From Solibacillus sp040274725 (GTDB lineage Bacteria > Bacillota > Bacilli > Bacillales_A > Planococcaceae), in assembly GCA_040274725.1 (NCBI GenBank), contig JBEMAQ010000011.1:48861-112860 (forward strand): 64,000 bases of DNA, in the 5' to 3' direction. The position numbers and the translations under genes were made by a program. Below the pieces are notes generated by a model. That model was not told the DNA's origin, ran no database searches, and saw nothing but the letters and a program-made list of their open reading frames with translations. Of the stretch, positions 52,801-61,800 are shown piece by piece (position 1 is the stretch's first letter; each line of letters opens with the position of its first letter).

Positions 52801-55800
52801 CTAAAAGATGATGTTGGGACACTAAATGTTCCGTTTACATTGAAAAATTTTGAAGGGAAAAGTAGCAGTGAATTTTCAATAGAAGTTATTCGCCAGGAGG
52901 AAGGGAAAAATCCTGTAACGGTTCAAACAGCTAAATATGACCCAGAAACGAAGAAATTTACACCACAGGGTATCACAGCAACTGGTGGTACATTAAAGGT
53001 AAATGTAGAACCTGTTGCAAATAACAGTCGCGCAAAATATATTTATTTGATTCGTGCCAAGGCAAAAAATGATGGTGATGACGCATGGTCTCAAGATTCG
53101 ATGTATATCCATGTTTATCGAACAGATGCTTTTGCCATTCAAGTGGATGAGCAAGCAAAACAAGCGCATACGCTGACAAATATTGATGAGATTAGTCAAA
53201 TGAATAGCGGACAAATCGTCAATTTAAACCGTCAAATTTTCTTGAAAAATCAGTTGAATATTAATTACAAAGATTACAATGAGCTAGGGACACTACTTGA
53301 TCAATTTGCATGGAAATCGAGTAACCCTATAGCCGCAGACGTGTATTATCGCTCAAATGAAGTGATAGACAGTGTAGATAATTTTTCAAATAAATCGTAT
53401 CAGGCGCGTACACAATTCACACTTGTTGGAGAGGTCGATGGCCAAACGACGATTAAAGCGACACACATGAATACAGGGATTGAAGCAACGCTTGATTTAA
53501 CCGTTGAAACGCTACAAGATAAACTTTATTTATTCCAGTTCTATCCGAAAACGCAAACAGAAATTACCTATACAAATGGGGATAATGTGGAGCGGGTTGC
53601 ACATTCAGATGCGAATGGAGCTTTAGCTATTTATGAGGAGAAGGGCATCAAAAGCGATGTATATGTAAAATCGCAGTTTAACAATAGTGTGTATACAGGA
53701 GTAATTAATCAAGAATCCTTAAAAACGAAAGAACGAAATGCAGTTAAAAAAGAGCTTTATCCGCTTAATAGTTTACAGCTCCGTCAGCTTGCAAAGGTTG
53801 AGGTCTTTTATAAAAAGCCAGATGGCACACCGTATACAGGCGACGTGACGTATTTTGCAGGTGTTTATAAAAACGATGCCTATGCTGAGCCAACAGAAAT
53901 TGGTGGAACCGGTGTGACAAAAACATTAGGCAGTGATGGTAGGCTTGAAATTATTTTTGATACAACGGACTTTTATTCATCTGAGTTAGGTGAGACGAAT
54001 GCAAGTACGTTATCTGCAAAGGATAAATTACAGTTCATTGTTGAAACACATTTTGCGGATAATAAGTATTATCCACAAATTTATCGTGTGAGTGGTGATA
54101 CAAAACCAGTTGACATGGTTGCCGTTGGATCAAAAATTTCTATGTTAAAAGCTAATGAATCAGCGGAGAAAACACCATTTTTAGTCAATCAATTTTATCA
54201 ATCAACAAATGCAGCAGGTGCGTTTGATTTAACGCGTTATGCCGATGAATTTGGAATTCGAAAATCGATGCCGTCGATTGAGATTATTTCGGAAATGATG
54301 TGGTGGGGCAAAAATGTAGATAAGGCAGCTCAAGTGAAGTTACTTGATAATGTAGGAACATTTCCAAAAGGGCAATCTTATGTCACAAAGCAATATCCAT
54401 TCTCACAATATTATACGACGACACATCGTCAGCTTATTAATCGTGAGACGATTTGGCTAAACAATACAGAAAAAGGTCCATTAACGTTTAATTTATATGA
54501 ACAGCCAGATACGTTTACAAAAAACGTAACGAGCGAGGCGCGTTTAATCAATATGATTGACGAAGATGAAGTAACAGCAGCAGAACTGAAAAATAAGTTA
54601 CGTGAAATGAAAAATGAGCTGACAAGCACAAATACAAACTTTAGTGGACCGAGTAATAATGACCGAGTAGTTTTAGAAACATTGCAATTACTAGGTAATT
54701 TAAATGTAAATGCAGGCCCAATGTCAATGAGTGTAATACCGACTGACAATCCAAGTGTTTATAGAACACTTGTTAAGGTGAATGTCGGAAGTTTCCCGAA
54801 AACAGACCAGGAAGGGCTAGATACCCAACTATTTCAGAAGAAAAGTGCTAATTTTAATCCGGGGCCTGATGATGTAGAGGATCTTTTGTTTTCAAATTAT
54901 GTAGAAGATAAAAGAGCGGCCATTTCACAAAATAAAGATGGTCATTCCAATTCTGGAGAGGATTTTGGCTTTGCTGGATTTTATTTAGGTGAAATTATTT
55001 TTAATGAAGAAACAGGTCGATGGGAAAATGTACTGCTTACAGGTAGGGTACGAGCAGGCGCAGGATTCTCTTATAGTCAGAGTATGAATGTACAGGTTGG
55101 ACCAATACCAGCTACGTTTTCTATAGGAATAGGCGGCGGTGGAGATATTGAATTTGCAACAAATGCAGCTTATCAAGCGAATGCGAGTCAAGCATGGACT
55201 GATCCAACGCTACAAAGAGCAAACGATTATTTAACATCTTTACGTCTATATGCTTATATAGAAGCATTTGGTGGTGTTGGATTTGACTACTCTATTATTG
55301 CTGCAAAAATCGGTGTATTTGGTCGTATATCAATGGATAATACGAGTAAATGGTTAAATCAGCAATATTTTGCAACAGCAAGTCAACGGAATAAGTTTGG
55401 TAATCAATTGACTTTGTCAGGTGTTACAGGTATACGTGCAACATTGAAGTTTTTATTTGTTTCCATTACACATGACTTTGCATCTTTACGTTATACCCAT
55501 TCGTGGCGAATGAAGCATTGGAATGCTATCGAAAAATATTGGAAAGAAAACTCTCATGAGGCATTAACAAGTGCAAATATGGAGGAGGCAACACTTGCTT
55601 ATATGCGTTCGATTGGTGTAGAGCCGATGGAAGTAATCGAAAGTCAAACGGTGGAAAGCCGTGATTATTTAGACGCCTATAAACGTGAATGGCATGCTGC
55701 TGGACAATCATTACCGCTATTAAATGAGCGTCTTGCGATGCAAACAGTTACTTTATCAACAGCCGCAAATCAAGCAACAGTGCTACAATCTAATGCCTAT

Positions 55801-58800
55801 CCTTACTCAAATCCAGATGTATCCAATGATGGATCTCTTGCTGTTTATTTATCAGATAGTAATAGTGCTAATATTCAGGATACAGTTGCCTCTTGGATGA
55901 AACAGGAAAATGGCCAATATGTAGACAAAGGTCCAATCGTAAAGTCAAAAGGTTATGGAGATTCTAATTTAACAATTTCTGGTGAAACAGGCTTTATGGT
56001 TGCTACATGGATTCGACAAACAAAGGATATTGTCAAAGGTTCCGGAGAGTCTTTAACAAATGAAGAAATTGTTGAAATGAATAATAGCGCCGAAATAATG
56101 GCGGCTGTTTATAATGGGGCTACATGGAAAGAGATTCAATTGACAAACAATGAAACGCCAGACGTTGCACCAGTTGTAGCGGTGAATTCGCGCGGTGAAG
56201 CAATTGTCGTCTATCGAAACGTATTAACAAATGAAAGTGATCCATTTACATTTGAGCGAGATTATATTGTGTATCGTGCTTATAATGAGACGGATGGTTG
56301 GGGTGAGGAACAGGTTCTTTATAATGGAGAGCATGGAACAGTTACGGGTTTAAAGGTAGCACTATCAGCGTTTAGTAAGGCGGGTATTTTATACTCGGTG
56401 AAAGCGCCAAGTAGCGATAATAATAAAATGGTCTTTGAAACAATTGATATTGTGAAAGACCCAGACCAAAATCTCGCTAACGGCTGGTTAACAAAAGGGA
56501 GTACAAATTATATTCAATTAGCAGATGAGAATGAGCTAAATGAAAATCCTCAATTAACAATTATGCGAATTGATGGAAGTGAGCGTTTTATTATTGGTTG
56601 GTATAACGAAAAATTAAATGCTTCAGGAGCAGTAACAGGTGATATTCGCTTTGAAGCATTAGATCGTGATGGGAATATAAAAAATGACTTTGTTGGTAGT
56701 TTAGCAGAGGTTAAAGGGGCCAATGACGTCAAAATAAACCCTAACTTTTCGTTTGTAAAGACATCGATGTTCAGCAGTAAAACAAATATTTATAATAAAA
56801 TAGATCATTTTTCTATTCTTTGGAAAGAGGCACAAACGGATGTGTCAGGTGTGACAACGACTGTAAGAGATGCACTTTATGCAGTCCAATTTGGGGCAGA
56901 TGAGTCTGGTGTCTTTATGTCTGGTGCACTTCCAGTTGGTGTAATGCCAGCTTATACGATGGCAGATCAATACAGTGCATATTTAAAGTCTGGTTCGACG
57001 AAAAATGTTACAGCGCTTGTGTTAGGGACAACCTATACAACGGATGCACAAACAGTAGGTACTATGCAATCTAGTGGCACTGGAGAAGAAATACCGATTA
57101 ATATTTCTAAAACAGTCAGTGGGATGTATATGCTTGATGCGTATTATGAGAATAAAATAACGCTTGAGGATGTCATCTATAATCCGTCAGAAATCATTCC
57201 TACCTTTGATTTGCCTGTACAATTTGAGGTAGTCAATCAAGGAATGCTACCAATTAAAACGGTGGAAATTAAAATAGCAGGTAATTCGAAGCTATATAAT
57301 AATTTGACACAAAAACCAAATGAACTGGAACGTTATTTAGCAACATATACGGTTCCAGAAAAAATTGCGAATGTGCCTTATCAGGTAATTGTCACGTTTA
57401 GTGATAACTCTATTAAAACAGAAGTAGGTACGCTTGAGCTCGATATCCCAGATGTCGGCGTATCACCAGTAATTCTGACGAAAGAGCAGGATGCCCTTCG
57501 TGAAATAGCGATTCCGATTTTCAATCAATCACATGCGACATTAATCGGAAAAGGTCATACCATAAAATATGGTGTTTATACAAATACGACTTTTGATGAA
57601 GCGAATTTGTTAGGCAGTGTACAGTCCATTTCAAATGACGATGCCTTCCGCTTGATGGAAATGGGTGGATTTACTACATCCCATACGATTGATATTAATG
57701 CGCTGTTAAGTAGAAATGGTGACACGGAAATTCCAAAACAGGGCTATCCATTATTTATCCATGCCTGGGTGGAAGATTCAACCGGTCAAAAAGTGACGGA
57801 ATTTAACAGCATAAATAATATGGTGTCCTATACAGTAGAAAACTTAGCCGAAAAGTATGATGCGGCACCTGTATTTATTAGTACGGAATTAACAAAGGCT
57901 GCAGCAACAACAGCATCTACAGCAAATATTGAAGTACAAAGTACACAAATGGAACCGATCACTTCAGGAAATGTTGTCGTTAACCTACTGGATGAAAATC
58001 GAAATGTACTTGAAACAAAATATATTGCAACAGATGCGGCGCAGCTCTTAAGCTTTGCGGCAGAAGAAATAAAAAAATTCACGGTTGCCTTTTCTCAAGG
58101 AGGACATTCGGTAGAAGCACGATTCTTTATTGAAAATGCTTCTGATTTAAGTAATACACTAGATGGTCTTACATTTGAAGGTGTAGGTATTCCGTTTGAT
58201 AGTGCGAATTATACGTATACAGCGGATGTGCAGGATTTGAAGGAAACAAAGGTATTAGCGGTCGCTTCTAATCGCCATTCGAAGCTTACTTTACTCGATG
58301 AAGACAATAATGTTTTATCGATAGGGACAGGTGTTTTATCGAATAGGCAATTGCTTGACAAAACGCCTGAGGGTACTGAAAATATTTTCAAAATTAAAGT
58401 AACACCCGTAGCGTCAGGTGGAACAGAGTCAACGTATACATTTACAATCCGAAATACAGGGACGAGTAATCCACAATTTAATCTCGTGCTAGATGGTACG
58501 CTAGAAGAGAATGGGGTGTACTCAAGTGATGTGCAGGTTTCAATGGCACCATATATGCTCCAAGATTTTAATATTTCGGAAGCTTTAATTCGTGTAAATG
58601 AGAATAGTTGGCAAGCTGTTGCCTATGATGGTTCACAGCAGGTGCCATTAACAACATTAACGACTGAGGATACTTTCACAATCGAAGTAAAAGTAGCACT
58701 CTTATCGGGCCTAGAGTATCAGTTACCAAAAGAACAGGTGACGCTAAAGCGTTTGCCACTTGCTGATGCACCAGTTGGTATTAGAGCTGTTAATGAATCG

Positions 58801-61800
58801 GTCATTGGCGCGGCGGATGGTCAGATAGAAGGCGTACAGGTTGGGCAGGAATATCGTTTAATTGATACGACAAATTGGCTACCTGTTTTAAGCAATCCAA
58901 TTCAAAATTTAGCCCCGGCAACATATGAAATACGTGTGATGGAAACGCAAACACATCAGGCAAGTTCAATTGTAAAGGTGACAATACAGGAAGGACCACT
59001 TGCAGCTGGTCTAGCGGCCCCGACAAATATTACGACTGTTCCAGAAACGTTTAAAGGGCGACAGGACGGGAAAATTATCGGGCTGAAAATTGGACAGGAA
59101 TATCGCTTAATTTCAGATACGGAATGGATAACTGTCATAACAGAGGAGGATGTAGTCGTACCACCAGGCGATTACGAAGTACGCTATATGGAAACAAGAA
59201 GCCACTTAGCAAGTAATCCAACAAGTGTTCGAGTGGATGAAGGTGGGCGTATGAACGGTCTAAAGGCACCTTCTATGATTACAGTTATAAATGAATCAAA
59301 TCGTTTAGCTAAAGATGGTAAATTATTAGGCGTAACCGAAGAGCAGGAATACAAAATGGTGGATAGTATGACATGGATACCAATAACAGATAACACCATT
59401 TCAAACTTAGCGCCGGGTATTTATGAGGTGCGCTTTGCAGAGAATGCATACTATGAGGCTAGCGCAATTGCTCAATATACGGTTAAGGAAGGTCCACGAG
59501 CGTCAAGAATGAGTCCTACTGGTATTGTAGGAGAATCGGCGCCTAATAAATTAGTTAAGTATGGGAAGATTACAGGCGTTACGTCAGAAATGGAATATGT
59601 ATCACCATTCGATACGACCTATAACTGGAAGCCAATTGAAGGAACAGAGCTAAATAATTTACTTCCTGGACGATACAGTATTCGATTTGCTCAAACAGAT
59701 ACACATCTTTCAAGTCCTCAGGTAGATGTGTATATTGTGGAAAGTACAGTAAAAGCACCAGGCCCAGGACCATTGGAACTAACTGCTAAAAATGAAACCA
59801 TTAAAGGGGCAAATGATGGTGCCATCATAGGTGCTGGTTTTGGAACGGAGCATCGCTTAGTAGGAACGACATCATGGATTGCATATAGTGTTGAAGCAAG
59901 GTGGTTAGCACCAGGTGATTATGAGGTGCGTACGGCAGAAACAGACGTGCAATTGGCAGGTGAAATTGCGAAAGTAACAATTTTACCAGGCGGATTAGCA
60001 AAGTGGCCATATCCACCAACTGGGATAAAAGCGGAAGCTGAAACAAAACCGAATCAAGCGGACGGGAAGATTTTAGGGGTACAGGTCGGACAAGAATATA
60101 GTGTACGAGGTACAAATAATTGGATTCCAATTACGAGTGAAGAAGTAACAGGGTTAGCACCTGGGCAATATGAGGTGCGTTTTGCTGAAACGAGCACTCA
60201 TCTTCCAAGTGACCCGGCTTGGGTAACGGTAGCACCAGGTAAATTGAAGCTTAGTAATATACGTGCTGTCAATGAAACCGTATATGGAGCGAATGATGGA
60301 AAAATCACCGGTGTAGAATTTGGACAGTCGTACAAAAAAGCCTATACGACAACGTGGATAGCTGTAAAAGAGAACCAAACCGAGATTACAGGGTTATCGT
60401 CTGGGGAATACAGTGTGGCAATTTTAGACGGAAACGAGAATCTTATAGAATCTTTAGACGAAAATAACAATTCTATATATATTAAAAACGTAAAAATTGG
60501 ATTTGACCAAAAAATGCCTGGACAGGCTATTCCAGCAGGAATTCAAGCAATTGCTGAAAGTGTTAAAGGGGCAAACGATGGGCAGATTGATATTACTAGT
60601 GCAAGATTTCCAGTAGAATTACGATTAAAGGGTACGACACATTGGTCTGCGACTTCCTATTTCTTACAACCTGGGATTTATGAAGTTCGTTATAGTGAAA
60701 ATAATCTTTATGAAGCAGGACCTGTAACAGAATTAACAGTAGAAGAGGGGCCACTTGCGTCAGGTCCAGTAGCACCAACAGGTATTACAGCGGAACCAGA
60801 AAGCGTCAAGGGAGCGAAAGATGGGAAACTGAAGGGTGTCACAGCCAGTCAGGAATACCGTTTAGTAGGCGAGACGACATGGACAAAGGTGACAGGAGCA
60901 GAAATAACAGGCTTAGCACCGGGTAACTATGAGATTCGTGAAGCAGAAACAGCGACACATGAAGCGGGCGCGATTGCGACCGTAACGGTTATGGAAGGAC
61001 TGCCATCTCCATTGCAGCCAGGTCCATCTGCACCAACAGGTATTACAGCAGAGGATGAAAGTGTTCGAGGAGCAAATGACGGTAAATTAACAGGTGTTAC
61101 ACCAAGTCAAGAATACCGTCTAGTAGGTTCGATTTTATGGGTACCAATTACAGGAAGTGAAATAACAAATTTAGCACCAAGTAAGTATGAGGTGCGTGAA
61201 ATGGCAACCGCAACGCATTTAGCAGGCGTAACCGTAGAAGTGACGATCGCCTCAGGACCACTTGCACCAGGTTCATCCGCACCGACAGGCATTACAGCGG
61301 AACCAGAAAGCGTCAAGGGAGCGAAAGACGGGAAACTGATAGGTGTTACAGCCAGTCAGGAATACCGTTTAGTAGGCGAGACGACATGGACAAAGGTGAC
61401 AGGAGCAGAAGTAACAGGCTTAGCACCGGGCGATTATGAAGTACGTGAAGCAGAAACGGCTACATATGAAGCGAGCGCTATTGCGATAGTAACTGTTATG
61501 GAGGGACTGCCTTCTGCGTTACAGCCAGGCCCAGCGGCACCAGTAGGTATTGCGGCAGAAGCAGAAAGCGTCAAGGGAGCGAAAGATGGGAAATTGAAGG
61601 GCATTACAGCCAGTCAGGAATACCGTTTAGTAGGCGAGGCGACATGGACAAAGGTGACAGGAGCAGAAGTAACAGGCTTAGCACCGGGCGACTATGAAAT
61701 ACGTGAAGCAGAAACGGCGACACATGAAGCAGGCGCTATTGCGATAGTAACTATTATGGAGGGACTGCCTTCTCCATTACAGCCAGGTCCAGCAGCACCA

